Shown piece after piece: positions 1 through 7,383 of a stretch of 11,538 nt of DNA. The notes below the pieces were generated by a model. It searched no databases. It was not told where the DNA came from and saw only the letters and a list, made by a program, of their open reading frames with translations. Position 1 is the stretch's first letter, and the number at the start of each line of letters is the position of its first letter. This stretch comes from an uncultured Lachnospiraceae bacterium (lineage in GTDB: Bacteria; Bacillota_A; Clostridia; Lachnospirales; Lachnospiraceae). A program made the translations under genes and the position numbers. The stretch is taken from contig CAJUMT010000047.1 in the NCBI GenBank assembly GCA_910587495.1, positions 7,262 through 18,799 of the forward strand, given 5' to 3'.

Positions 1-20
1 ACACGACGCTCTTCCGATCT
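1..20 (+). other. Illumina adapter remnant
   Basis: These 20 bases, ACACGACGCTCTTCCGATCT, are identical to the 3' end of the standard Illumina TruSeq universal adapter. The biological sequence therefore begins at base 21. The remnant sits exactly at the contig edge, where untrimmed adapter is expected. It happens to leave the GH32 reading frame open, so it could be mistaken for coding sequence. Confidence 0.96.
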
Positions 21-1376
21 TTAAAAGGCCGGCAGGTGCGTATACAGGCGGATATGCCAGTTTCTTATGCGGACAGGATATACAACGGCAAAAAGCAGGC
101 GGAGCCGGAGCTGGAGAGGCCTTTGATCCATTTTGCTGCTCATACAGGCTGGACCAACGATCCCAACGGCTTGGTTTATGCAGACGGTGTGTATCATTTG
201 TATTTTCAGTATAATCCTTTCGGGCTTGTATGGAACAATATGACTTGGGGACACGCGGTGAGCAGGGATCTGCTGCATTGGAGTCAGGAAGATTCGGTTA
301 TGTTTCCGGATGAAAGCGGTGTCATGTTTTCCGGATGCGGACTTAATAATGAGCGGGGGCTGCTGGATCTTCCAAAGGATGCTCTTTTGTTCTTCTATAC
401 CGCAGCCGGCGGCGGCAATGAATGGAGCAAAAACCTGGAATTTACCCAGAAGATTGCCTACAGCCTTGACGGCGGCAGTACCTTGGTGAAAATGAAAGAG
501 CCCTGCCTTCCGACTTTGGCTAAAGAAAACCGCGATCCGAAGGTGTTCTGGCATGAAGCATCCAAAGCGTATGTGATGTCTCTTTTTATGAAAGATAATG
601 ATTTCGCGATCTTCCGTTCTCAGGATTTGATACACTGGGAACAGTCGGACAGCTTTACATTACAGGATGCGTGGGAGTGTCCGGATCTTCTTTTTCTGAC
701 TTCTGAAGAAGGGGAGACCTGCTGGTTTTTCTGGTCTGCAGACGGATTTTACTATCAGGGTGACTTCGATGGGTATCGTTTCCGGACGGACGGTGTGAAG
801 CATTATGCGTATGTTAATCGTATCGCATATGCTGCTCAGTCTTATTCGGGCGTGAAAGACCGCGTAATCAGTATCCCATGGCTTCGGCTGCCTAATGACG
901 GCAGGAATTTTACAGGTGCTTACGGAATCCCGGTAGAGCTGTCCTGTAAAAAGACGCCGGAAGGATTTGCGCTTCTTCAAAAACCTGTAAGGGAATTAAA
1001 AGAACACGCAAAGAAAATGGAAAGCAGCGCCTTGGAGCGCGCGGACGGACAGATTGTTTATCGAAACATGGGGGATAAAAAAGCAGTTCTGATTGAAATG
1101 CATATGGAAGATACAATGCAGAAAACCTATACCTGGAAGGTAAATAAAAGCCTTGTGGAATATACGCCAAAAAGCGGTATATTCACTGTAGATGGGGAAT
1201 CCTGGCAGACATGCACAGGATGCAGGGAGTTTATGTTCCTTTTGGATGACCGGATTCTGGAAGTATTTTTCGATGGAGGTGCGCAGACAGGGACCTTCGC
1301 CCTTCGTGAAAAAGATATGGTGTTTGAAACGACGAGGGAAACAGTCGTGGATTATGCAGTTTATGAAATAGTGTAA
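21..1376 (+). CDS. GH32 beta-fructosidase, 5'-truncated
   Basis: Glycoside hydrolase family 32 enzyme that hydrolyses terminal beta-fructosyl bonds in sucrose, fructo-oligosaccharides, levan or inulin. The frame is open from base 21, so the first codons lie beyond the contig edge. The GTG at 36 has no ribosome binding site before it and is not a credible start. Numbering from that GTG, the family motifs are all present: WTNDPNG with nucleophile Asp42 (codon 159-161), the RDP motif with Asp167 (534-536), and the ECPD motif with acid/base Glu214 (675-677). The five-bladed propeller covers roughly residues 28-315 and the C-terminal beta-sandwich the rest. The residues before ERPLIHF look like the tail of an extra N-terminal beta-rich domain, as in the DUF4980-type fructan beta-fructosidases. 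Whether there was a signal peptide cannot be seen, so the enzyme could be secreted or cytoplasmic. Levanase, inulinase-type exo-fructosidase and invertase cannot be told apart here. Confidence 0.93.
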   Translation, partial: LKGRQVRIQADMPVSYADRIYNGKKQAEPELERPLIHFAAHTGWTNDPNGLVYADGVYHLYFQYNPFGLVWNNMTWGHAVSRDLLHWSQEDSVMFPDESGVMFSGCGLNNERGLLDLPKDALLFFYTAAGGGNEWSKNLEFTQKIAYSLDGGSTLVKMKEPCLPTLAKENRDPKVFWHEASKAYVMSLFMKDNDFAIFRSQDLIHWEQSDSFTLQDAWECPDLLFLTSEEGETCWFFWSADGFYYQGDFDGYRFRTDGVKHYAYVNRIAYAAQSYSGVKDRVISIPWLRLPNDGRNFTGAYGIPVELSCKKTPEGFALLQKPVRELKEHAKKMESSALERADGQIVYRNMGDKKAVLIEMHMEDTMQKTYTWKVNKSLVEYTPKSGIFTVDGESWQTCTGCREFMFLLDDRILEVFFDGGAQTGTFALREKDMVFETTRETVVDYAVYEIV

Positions 1377-1395
1377 GAGAAATGGAGAATGGTAT

Positions 1396-2373
1396 ATGGC
1401 GACCTTAAAAGATGTAGCAAAGGAGGCGGGCCTGACTACCAGTACGGTATCCCGGGTATTAAATAACAGGGGATATATCAGTGATAATGCGCGGAAAAAA
1501 GTAGACGACGCAATGAAAAAACTGGATTATTACCCTAATGAAGTAGCCAGATCGCTTCACGGGAAAAGTACAAATACAATAGGCCTGATCGTTCCTCATA
1601 TTCGACATCCGTATTTTGCGGAGACGATCAGCAATTTAGAAGACCAGGCTTATAAAAAAGGTTATAAAATTCTTTTGTTCAACTCCCAGAGTGTGCATGA
1701 GAAAGCAGTGGAGTATGTCAATACTTGTGTGGGGAACCGGGTGGCGGGGATTATTCTGTGCAGCGGTTCGGTTCCTATGGAAGTATTTGAAGGGATCGGT
1801 GTACCGATTATTACGATGGAGCGTTTTCTGGAGAACGGAACCGCGTCTGTGGAATGTGATAATAAACAGGGAGGCGCTATGGCTGCGGAGAAGCTGATTT
1901 CCTGCGGCTGCAGGCACCTGCTCTATATTGGAAATGTCAACAGCGTATCTATGCCGGCGGACTTGCGGGCAGAAGGTTTCCGCGATGTATGCGAAAAGCG
2001 GAAAGTATTCTATAAGGAGTTTTCCACTGAAGAGCCGCAGTATAATAATATGAGATATGATGAACTGCTGAATAACATATTGAAAAAATATCCTGAAACA
2101 GACGGTGTGTTTGCAAGCAGCGATTTCATCGGTGCGCAGATCCTGCAGACCTGCCAGAAACTTGGAATAAGAGTGCCGGAAGATATGAAAGTTGTCGGTT
2201 TTGATGATGTGAATCTCGCAAGCCTTACAACGCCGCAGCTGACTACGATTCATCAGCCGATTAAAGAAATGGCGGAGACCGCGGTCCGGTTGCTGGATGA
2301 TTCGGTGGCGGGTAAGATGGTGCCGAGAAGGACAGTATTGCCGGTGAGGCTGGTGGAGCGGGGGACGGCATAA
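1396..2373 (+). CDS. LacI-family transcriptional regulator
   Basis: A 325-residue LacI/GalR-type repressor of normal length. Residues 3-30 form the N-terminal helix-turn-helix (TLKDVAKEAGL, then TSTVSRVLN as recognition helix). A hinge helix with the ARSLHG motif follows; its Leu54 matches the leucine that LacI-family proteins insert at the central CG of their operator. Residues 60-320 form the periplasmic-binding-protein-like effector and dimerisation domain, starting TIGLIVPHIRHPYFAE and including the VVGFDDV and LTTIHQP segments typical of the family. It starts at ATG 1396, eight bases after a GGAG at 1384-1387, and only 19 bases after the GH32 stop, so the two are probably co-transcribed. 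The neighbours point to a repressor of sucrose/fructoside use. The true inducer cannot be read from the sequence. Confidence 0.94.
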   Translation: MATLKDVAKEAGLTTSTVSRVLNNRGYISDNARKKVDDAMKKLDYYPNEVARSLHGKSTNTIGLIVPHIRHPYFAETISNLEDQAYKKGYKILLFNSQSVHEKAVEYVNTCVGNRVAGIILCSGSVPMEVFEGIGVPIITMERFLENGTASVECDNKQGGAMAAEKLISCGCRHLLYIGNVNSVSMPADLRAEGFRDVCEKRKVFYKEFSTEEPQYNNMRYDELLNNILKKYPETDGVFASSDFIGAQILQTCQKLGIRVPEDMKVVGFDDVNLASLTTPQLTTIHQPIKEMAETAVRLLDDSVAGKMVPRRTVLPVRLVERGTA

Positions 2374-2383
2374 AAAACCGTGC

Positions 2384-2398
2384 CTGCCTTTTGGGCAG
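2384..2398. other. Small hairpin after lacI-type gene
   Basis: CTGCC at 2384-2388 pairs with GGCAG at 2394-2398 across a TTTTG loop, just after the regulator stop codon. No T-run follows, so it is not a complete terminator by itself. It may stabilise the mRNA end in front of the stronger terminator downstream. Confidence 0.35.
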
Positions 2399-2424
2399 TA
2401 TAGAGAAAAATTTCACAGCCCTTT

Positions 2425-2476
2425 AAAAACAGACGGCTGCGCCGGGTATATTTGCCCGCTGCAGCCGTTTGTTTTG
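2425..2476. terminator. Bidirectional intrinsic terminator between convergent genes
   Basis: ACAGACGGCTGC (2429-2440) pairs with GCAGCCGTTTGT (2461-2472) with one G-T wobble. An inner CGGG (2443-2446) to CCCG (2455-2458) stem extends the hairpin. It is flanked by AAAAA on the left and TTTTG on the right, so it has a short T-tail in both transcription directions. It lies between the end of the LacI-type gene (+) and the end of the membrane protein gene (-), where a shared terminator is expected. Confidence 0.85.
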
Positions 2477-2478
2477 CG

Positions 2479-3201
2479 TCATTTTTCCACCAGTTCCCGT
2501 ACCAATGTCTCGCAGTCTTTTAAATGCTCTGTATTGGCAATAATTACCGCATAAAGGTCTTCTTTTTCCTCGTTCTGATTATATTTCTCTTCAAATTCCG
2601 TCCCCTTCAAATTCACCGCATAATATCCGTCAATTCCGTCTGCCGGGTTTACATGCCCATTTTCGTCCACTGTCAGATTAGCGGTATCATACACAAGACG
2701 TCCCTCCTTTTCCAGAGTAGAAAAAAGTTCTTTTGATATGCCCCTTTCCAGCGGCATACATGCATTAAGCGCCAGCAGATAACTGTACATGTCTGGTCCG
2801 CAGACCGCTACGTCCATGCGAAGGGAAGATACCGTCGTCATGACTTCAATCTCCTGTACATAATAATACTGATTGTCATAATCAAAAGGCTGGTCCAGAT
2901 TCACATCCACAGCCCCTGGTTTGCCGTCCGAAGTAAGCTCTTCGATAAACTGGTCGAACCAGAGTCGGCAGTTATCTTCCGTATTCAATACAACACAGAC
3001 CCGCAGACGGCAGGGCTTTTGCCCCTCCCAGATCATATGAGCGAATGTACAGATCGTTACAATTGCAAAAACGAGAGCCAGGATATACCATTTATAATAA
3101 TCCCAGATAAATCCAATCTTTTTCTTTCCGGAAAGCCTTTTAAAAGTATCTAAATCCCGACGTACTTCCTGTAAAAACACGGAAGGTTCTTTACTCTTCA
3201 T
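2479..3201 (-). CDS. Single-pass membrane protein of unknown function, SBP-like outer domain
   Basis: A 240-residue protein not assignable to a named family. A basic cytoplasmic start holds KKKIGFIWDYYKWYI, followed by one membrane helix at about residues 37-58. A 180-residue domain follows, presumably outside the cell. In it, the stretch around residues 115-165 (a Met/Val-rich segment, RMDVAVCGPDMYSYLLAL, then MPLERGISKE) resembles the hinge region of carbohydrate solute-binding proteins; this is a weak visual likeness only. The ATG at 3199-3201 is chosen because AGGAG lies 7-8 bases upstream. A longer TTG-started version from 3222 has no such support. The start overlaps the YesL stop by 11 bases, so the two proteins are translationally coupled and probably work together. 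It could be an accessory subunit or sensor for sugar uptake. Confidence 0.82.
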   Translation of the reverse strand: MKSKEPSVFLQEVRRDLDTFKRLSGKKKIGFIWDYYKWYILALVFAIVTICTFAHMIWEGQKPCRLRVCVVLNTEDNCRLWFDQFIEELTSDGKPGAVDVNLDQPFDYDNQYYYVQEIEVMTTVSSLRMDVAVCGPDMYSYLLALNACMPLERGISKELFSTLEKEGRLVYDTANLTVDENGHVNPADGIDGYYAVNLKGTEFEEKYNQNEEKEDLYAVIIANTEHLKDCETLVRELVEK

Positions 3202-3868
3202 CCTTGTTCTCCTCGTCCTCAAGTATAAATGAAAGCGGTTTTAAGTTTTCGGCGGTATCGGCGTGAATGTCAGGCAGCCAGGGTTTTAGTATAGAAGCAA
3301 TCAACACAGATTGAAACTCACATACAAGTCCGAAAGCGATAAAGATAAGCCCTGGCAGTATATGGCAGACCCATAATCCGAACGCAAGGATAAAAAGCAT
3401 CAGGAGCGTCAGCCCTGTATGCCGTATGGAAAGCGTGAAAGCCCAGATCAGAATTTCTTTATTGCTTTTCTCAAACTTTGCCAGCAGAGGAAATGCGTAC
3501 AAGGTGATAAAACTCCACAGCAGGAACATGACGGCAAAAAATACCATAAAAAAAGTATAGATACCTGTACCCGCCCGGTAGCATATCCACACATCCGCCA
3601 TCAGAAAAGTGCCGGTCAGCGTAAGGGGAATACCCAGCAGGATCCCCTGACGGAAATTTTGTCTGAATGAGCGGAAAAAATCCTGGGTTACCGAGAACCC
3701 CTCATTGCGGACCAGATGGATCATGGAATAAAAAAGAGCGGTTGTCGCCGGGCCGATGGTAATCACAGGAATACAGCACAAGAGCCAAAGTACGTTTAAT
3801 ACAAATATATCGAAGATTTTTCCCATTCCCAGCCAGAAAGGGTTGTCCGGATTAAATAAGCGATCCAT
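3191..3868 (-). CDS. YesL/DUF624 family integral membrane protein
   Basis: A 225-residue polytopic membrane protein of the YesL (DUF624) family. Features seen are the N-terminal FNPDNPFWLGMGKIFDIFVLNVLWLLCCIPVITIG region, the TTALFYSM segment, and the FFRSFRQNFRQG loop that is characteristic of the family. About five hydrophobic helices can be counted, at roughly residues 16-38, 74-96, 100-127, 146-172 and 172-195, followed by an acidic C-terminal tail ending EENKDEE. YesL proteins commonly sit beside CUT1 sugar ABC transporter genes in Firmicutes. Their molecular role is not established, and a part in transporter assembly or regulation is the usual suggestion. The start at 3868 is supported by AAGGAGG seven to eight bases upstream. 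The gene is divergent from the ABC operon and overlaps the next gene. Confidence 0.9.
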   Translation of the reverse strand: MDRLFNPDNPFWLGMGKIFDIFVLNVLWLLCCIPVITIGPATTALFYSMIHLVRNEGFSVTQDFFRSFRQNFRQGILLGIPLTLTGTFLMADVWICYRAGTGIYTFFMVFFAVMFLLWSFITLYAFPLLAKFEKSNKEILIWAFTLSIRHTGLTLLMLFILAFGLWVCHILPGLIFIAFGLVCEFQSVLIASILKPWLPDIHADTAENLKPLSFILEDEENKDEE

Positions 3869-3897
3869 AGAAGCGCCTCCTTTTATGTATTGCGACT

Positions 3898-3926
3898 ATT
3901 GTAACAAAAATGAAAATATAAAGCAA
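3898..3926 (-). promoter_or_regulatory. Sigma-A promoter of the yesL unit
   Basis: On the minus strand, TTGCTT (3921-3926) and TACAAT (3898-3903) are separated by exactly 17 bases. This predicts a transcript starting near 3891, with a leader of about 22 bases that contains the AAGGAGG site. The -35 box matches consensus at only TTG, so activity may be modest or activator-assisted. Confidence 0.65.
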
Positions 3927-4092
3927 TCTATATGTAATGATATGACAAATATATCAATTGATTAACATGTTTAAAAACAGGTAAAAACAATGGTTTGTCC
4001 ATAAAATTGTTGAAAATTAACAAAAATCTGGTAGAAATTATGATGATAATTACCTGAAATTTGTTGAGTATGACAAAAAATGTGATAAACGA

Positions 4093-4121
4093 TTGACATA
4101 CAAAGGTGAAAGTGATAATAT
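4093..4121 (+). promoter_or_regulatory. Sigma-A promoter of the ABC/GH13 operon
   Basis: A perfect -35 TTGACA (4093-4098) is followed, after exactly 17 bases, by TAATAT (4116-4121). The predicted start is around 4128, giving a leader of roughly 140 bases before the solute-binding protein gene. A promoter this close to consensus normally needs repression, which fits the operator-like sequences over and after it. Confidence 0.85.
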
Positions 4122-4129
4122 TTAATCAC
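4112..4129. promoter_or_regulatory. Dyad overlapping the -10 box, possible operator
   Basis: GTGATAATATTTAATCAC is an imperfect 18-base dyad with perfect GTGAT/ATCAC arms enclosing the -10 hexamer and predicted start. A protein bound here would block RNA polymerase. It has no central CG, so it does not look like a LacI-family site and may serve another regulator or be chance in AT-rich DNA. Confidence 0.35.
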
Positions 4130-4167
4130 GAAAACTTGATATATACCTGAGGGCAGATTTTAAGTCC

Positions 4168-4192
4168 CATGAAAGTTGCTAGCGCTTTCGTG
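4168..4192. promoter_or_regulatory. LacI/CcpA-like operator candidate in the leader
   Basis: TGCTAGCGCTTTCG (4177-4190) has a central AGCGCT and matches the catabolite-responsive element pattern TGWAANCGNTNWCA at 11 of 14 places by eye. It lies inside a wider inverted repeat, CATGAAAG (4168-4175) with CTTTCGTG (4185-4192). The site is about 50-60 bases downstream of the predicted start, a roadblock position. A second weaker core, AGCGCCTTT, begins at 4206, 25 bases further on. The binder may be the LacI-type protein of this window or CcpA. Confidence 0.5.
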
Positions 4193-4266
4193 AAAGGAAC
4201 AGACAAGCGCCTTTAGGGTACATATTAAGAAAATATTTTTTTCATTCATAAGGAGGAGATACGAAT

Positions 4267-5571
4267 ATGAAAAAGAAGTTACTTGCGACAATGCTCGTAA
4301 CAGCGATGGCAGTTTCAGCAACAGCCTGCGGAGGCGGAGGTTCAGACACTCCGGCAAGCTCTGACGGAGAGGGTGGAAGTTCAGGTGGTTCAGGAACGGC
4401 AATCACGATCTTCAACTCCAAGAGCGAGATCCAGGATCAGTTCGTGCAGATGGCTGAGAAGTACAGTGCAGAGAAAGGTGTAGACGTAGAAGTTTATTAC
4501 TCAAACGATACGGTTGCGGCTCACCTGGCCACCAGATATTCTGCGAATGATCCCTACACGCTTTCCATGGTAGACGCAAAAGACATCTACTCTCTTGGAC
4601 CGGAGCATGCTGCCGACTTAAGCGATCAGGAATGGGTACAGAATACGGACTATGCTATTTCTGTGGACGGTAAAGTAATGGGATTTCCGGTATGTATCGA
4701 GGCCCGCGGACTGATGTACAATGCAACAGCTATCGAAGCGATCACTGGCGAAGAGTTCAAGCCGGAAGATTATGCGACTGTGGATGCATTCCAGGGATTG
4801 CTGGATAAACTGGTTGCAGGCGGCATGGAGACGCCGACCGGTATCATGAAAGAAGACTGGTCCTTAGCAGGGCATTTCCTCTCTGAGACTTACGAGGAGC
4901 AGCCGGATGTGGAGGCATTTGTAAAACAGCTTCACGAGGGAACCGCGGATCTGATCAACAATGAGAAATTCAATGCAAAAATGGATTACTTTGATACCAT
5001 GATGAAATATAACTTCGCGGCAAGTTCGGCGATTGCTACTGAGCGTGAGGTGGCAGAGCAGAAGCTGGCAGAAGGTGAGATTGCGTTTATGTTCGGAGGA
5101 AACTGGGACTGGACCATGCTCAGCGCATATGATTACAGCGAGAAGATGGGTATGATGGCAGTACCGCAGAACACCAGCGACGGCACCAATGCGAAGATGG
5201 AAGGCGGCGGATCTAAGTACTTCTTCATCGATTCTTCCGAGAATACTTCCGAAGAACAGCGCCAGGCTGCAAAAGATTTCCTGAACTGGCTCGTACTGGA
5301 TGCGGAAGGCAACAAGTTCCTGACTGAAGAGTGCAATCTTGTACCGGCGTACAGTAATATCAGCGCAGAAGCGCTTGACCCGTTATCTACTTCTGTAAAA
5401 GCATTTGCAGACGCAGGAAACCTGATTCCCAACTATGATTATCTGCCGGATGACCACTACTCCATCTGCGGCGCTTCCATGCAGAAATATCTGGCAGGCC
5501 AGGTTGACCGTGCAGGTCTTGCAACTGAGATTGAAAATTACTGGAAATCCACAACTCCTGTAGAACACTAA
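4267..5571 (+). CDS. CUT1 sugar ABC transporter solute-binding lipoprotein
   Basis: A 434-residue extracellular solute-binding protein (COG1653/UgpB-type). A lipoprotein signal peptide covers residues 1-20 (KKK, hydrophobic core, then SATA) with lipidated Cys21. The lipobox has Ala at -3, a little off the usual Leu. A Gly/Ser-rich linker (about 22-43) tethers the binding domain, which begins TAITIFNSKSE. The VMGFPVCIEARGLMYN segment near residue 140 is the typical hinge and sugar-site region, and FGGNWDW near 280 is also family-typical with aromatic residues for sugar stacking. The start is preceded by AAGGAGGAG with good spacing. It is the first gene of the operon with two permeases and a GH13 enzyme. 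The ligand is inferred to be sucrose or a short fructo-oligosaccharide from the enzymes nearby. Confidence 0.93.
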   Translation: MKKKLLATMLVTAMAVSATACGGGGSDTPASSDGEGGSSGGSGTAITIFNSKSEIQDQFVQMAEKYSAEKGVDVEVYYSNDTVAAHLATRYSANDPYTLSMVDAKDIYSLGPEHAADLSDQEWVQNTDYAISVDGKVMGFPVCIEARGLMYNATAIEAITGEEFKPEDYATVDAFQGLLDKLVAGGMETPTGIMKEDWSLAGHFLSETYEEQPDVEAFVKQLHEGTADLINNEKFNAKMDYFDTMMKYNFAASSAIATEREVAEQKLAEGEIAFMFGGNWDWTMLSAYDYSEKMGMMAVPQNTSDGTNAKMEGGGSKYFFIDSSENTSEEQRQAAKDFLNWLVLDAEGNKFLTEECNLVPAYSNISAEALDPLSTSVKAFADAGNLIPNYDYLPDDHYSICGASMQKYLAGQVDRAGLATEIENYWKSTTPVEH

Positions 5572-5610
5572 GGATTACCGGTAATTGACACAGAAGGGGG
5601 ATATGAATTT

Positions 5611-6492
5611 ATGAATACGAATACTACATCCTATAAGTGCAAACAGTATATGATGTTTGCCGGGGTTACGACCGTAGTGTTTGCAGCGGTGGTTATCGTA
5701 CCGTTTATCTACGGCCTCTATCTGACCTTTACAAGTTGGGACGGTGTATCAAAAAGTAAACCTTTCGTAGCATTTGCGAACTATGCGGCTACTTTTGCAG
5801 ACGGCGCGTACTGGCAGGCGCTTGGGCGGACGGTTATTTATTCTTTGATCGCTGTCATATTGGTAAATGTAGTGGCGTTTATCCTTGCGTTCCTTGTGAC
5901 CAGTGGGGTAAAAGGGCAGAATTTCTTCCGCGCCGGGTTCTTTATCCCGAACCTGATCGGTGGTATTGTTCTTGGTTATATCTGGAAATTCGTGTTCAAC
6001 CGTGCGTTTGTCGCTTTCGGTGAAGCGCTTTCCGTGGGGGCTTTGTCCACCTCCTGGCTGTCTACGACCAACGGAGCCATGCTCTGTCTGATCATTGTCT
6101 CGGTATGGCAGTATGCCGGCTATATGATGTTGATCTATGTGGCAGGCTTTATGAGCGTATCGGCAGATGTGCTGGAGGCGGCGAAGATTGACGGCTGTAC
6201 GAATCTGCAGACCATATGGAACATTTCTGTACCGCTTATGGTTTCATCTTTTGTGCAGTGTCTGTTCCTGACCATCACACGCTGCTTTATGGTATACGAT
6301 GTAAACCTTTCCCTGACAAAGGGTGAACCTTTCAACAGTTCTGTTATGGCGGCTATGCATGTGTACAATCAGGCTTTTACATATAAGAACTATGGTACCG
6401 GCCAGGCAGAGGCATTGATCTTGTTCGTTGTCTGCGCTGTAGTAGGTGTACTTCAGGTATACATCGGTAAGAAAGCGGAGGTGTCGGCGTAA
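5611..6492 (+). CDS. CUT1 ABC transporter permease (MalF/UgpA type)
   Basis: A 293-residue inner permease subunit of a binding-protein-dependent sugar importer, with about six membrane helices (the first at roughly 14-36). The cytoplasmic EAA loop, which docks the ATPase, is intact at residues 189-208: EAAKIDGCTNLQTIWNISVP, including the invariant Gly195. The MalF-type FIPNLIGGIVLGYIWKFVFN segment is visible around 111-130. The start at 5611 follows AGGGGG by about ten bases. It lies 39 bases after the binding protein gene and its stop overlaps the next permease start by one base (TAATG), so the two permeases are translated together in equal amounts. Confidence 0.94.
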   Translation: MNTNTTSYKCKQYMMFAGVTTVVFAAVVIVPFIYGLYLTFTSWDGVSKSKPFVAFANYAATFADGAYWQALGRTVIYSLIAVILVNVVAFILAFLVTSGVKGQNFFRAGFFIPNLIGGIVLGYIWKFVFNRAFVAFGEALSVGALSTSWLSTTNGAMLCLIIVSVWQYAGYMMLIYVAGFMSVSADVLEAAKIDGCTNLQTIWNISVPLMVSSFVQCLFLTITRCFMVYDVNLSLTKGEPFNSSVMAAMHVYNQAFTYKNYGTGQAEALILFVVCAVVGVLQVYIGKKAEVSA

Positions 6493-7349
6493 TGGATGCG
6501 AATGAAAGAGCTGCTCGTAATAAAAAGATCAACCATGCAATCAAAATTATTATTCTGGTTGCCCTGTTCATCTGCTTTATCTTTCCGTTTATACTGGTAG
6601 TGATCAACGTATTTAAGACAAAGGCAGATATTACTTCCAATCCGCTGGCTTTGATCGGAAGCCATGGATTTACTATGAAGAACTTCCCTGAAGCCATGCA
6701 GAAGATGGACTTCTGGCGTTCTTTCGGAAACTCGGCGATTATAACGATTCTTTCCACCATACTTACGATCCTGTTCGCTTCCATGACGGCTTATGTGATC
6801 GTGCGTAACAAGTGGAAAGCGTGCGGCGCCCTGTTCGGATTGATGATCGCGTCTATGGTCATCCCGTTCCAGGTTTTGATGATCCCGCTGGTATCTCTGT
6901 ATGGAGGTATCTTCGGTATACTGAACCACCGTGCGACGCTTATATTCATGCATGTGGGATTTTCACTGTCCATGGCTACCTTTATGTTCCATGGCGCAAT
7001 CAATACGAATGTGCCGATCTCTCTTGAAGAGGCGGCGACCATTGACGGATGCAACCGTTGGCAGACTTATTGGCAGATCGTGTTTCCGCTGTTAAAACCG
7101 ACGATCGCAACAGTGGCAATTATCGACGCGATGGCATTCTGGAATGACTACCTTCTTCCCAGCCTTGTACTGGCAAGGAAAGAACTGTATACCATTCCGA
7201 TTGCGACACAGGTATTCTATGGAACCTATTCCACAGATATAGGCCTTGTAATGGCGGCCCTGCTGTTGGCGATGCTGCCGATCTTAATACTGTATCTGTT
7301 CTTGCAGCGCTACATTGTAGAAGGTGTAACCTCAGGTGCGGTTAAATAA
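6492..7349 (+). CDS. CUT1 ABC transporter permease (MalG/UgpE type)
   Basis: A 285-residue partner permease with about six membrane helices (the first at 17-40). Its EAA loop is at residues 180-199 (EAATIDGCNRWQTYWQIVFP). The family-typical FWNDYLLPSLVL segment lies near 216-227, and the C-terminal end QRYIVEGVTSGAVK is the classic terminus of this subunit. The ATG overlaps the stop of the upstream permease by one base. No ATP-binding subunit follows. In Gram-positive CUT1 systems a shared MsmX/MsmK-type ATPase encoded elsewhere usually supplies energy, and that is inferred here. Confidence 0.94.
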   Translation: MDANERAARNKKINHAIKIIILVALFICFIFPFILVVINVFKTKADITSNPLALIGSHGFTMKNFPEAMQKMDFWRSFGNSAIITILSTILTILFASMTAYVIVRNKWKACGALFGLMIASMVIPFQVLMIPLVSLYGGIFGILNHRATLIFMHVGFSLSMATFMFHGAINTNVPISLEEAATIDGCNRWQTYWQIVFPLLKPTIATVAIIDAMAFWNDYLLPSLVLARKELYTIPIATQVFYGTYSTDIGLVMAALLLAMLPILILYLFLQRYIVEGVTSGAVK

Positions 7350-7383
7350 GAGGGAAATAACGACAATGTGATTTCACAGGCAG

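Larger units (their letters stand above)
3869..4266. promoter_or_regulatory. 398-base divergent control region
   Basis: Gene-free, very AT-rich stretch between the divergent yesL and ABC-transporter units. It holds a promoter for each direction and several dyads, including ATTAT-GATG-ATAAT with GGTA/TACC flanks at 4030-4054, which lies upstream of the + strand -35 box. It also contains the operator candidates listed separately. No open frame in it looks like a gene. The 110-odd bases between 3927 and about 4030 show only AT-rich sequence with no motif I can name. Confidence 0.7.

Noticed and set aside
21..635. Minus-strand open frame opposite the GH32 gene
   Set aside because: It lies opposite the conserved catalytic core and has no independent evidence.
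1636..2253. Minus-strand open frame within the LacI-type gene (205 codons)
   Set aside because: It is antisense to a complete family member and shows no motif or start signals.
3202..3222. TTG start at 3222 for the membrane protein after YesL
   Set aside because: The ATG at 3201 has AGGAG at good spacing, and the TTG has none.
5574..5585. Perfect 12-base palindrome ATTACCGGTAAT between the binding protein and permease genes
   Set aside because: It is too tight to form an RNA hairpin loop and shows no T-tail. It could be a protein site, but a single short palindrome within an operon is weak evidence.
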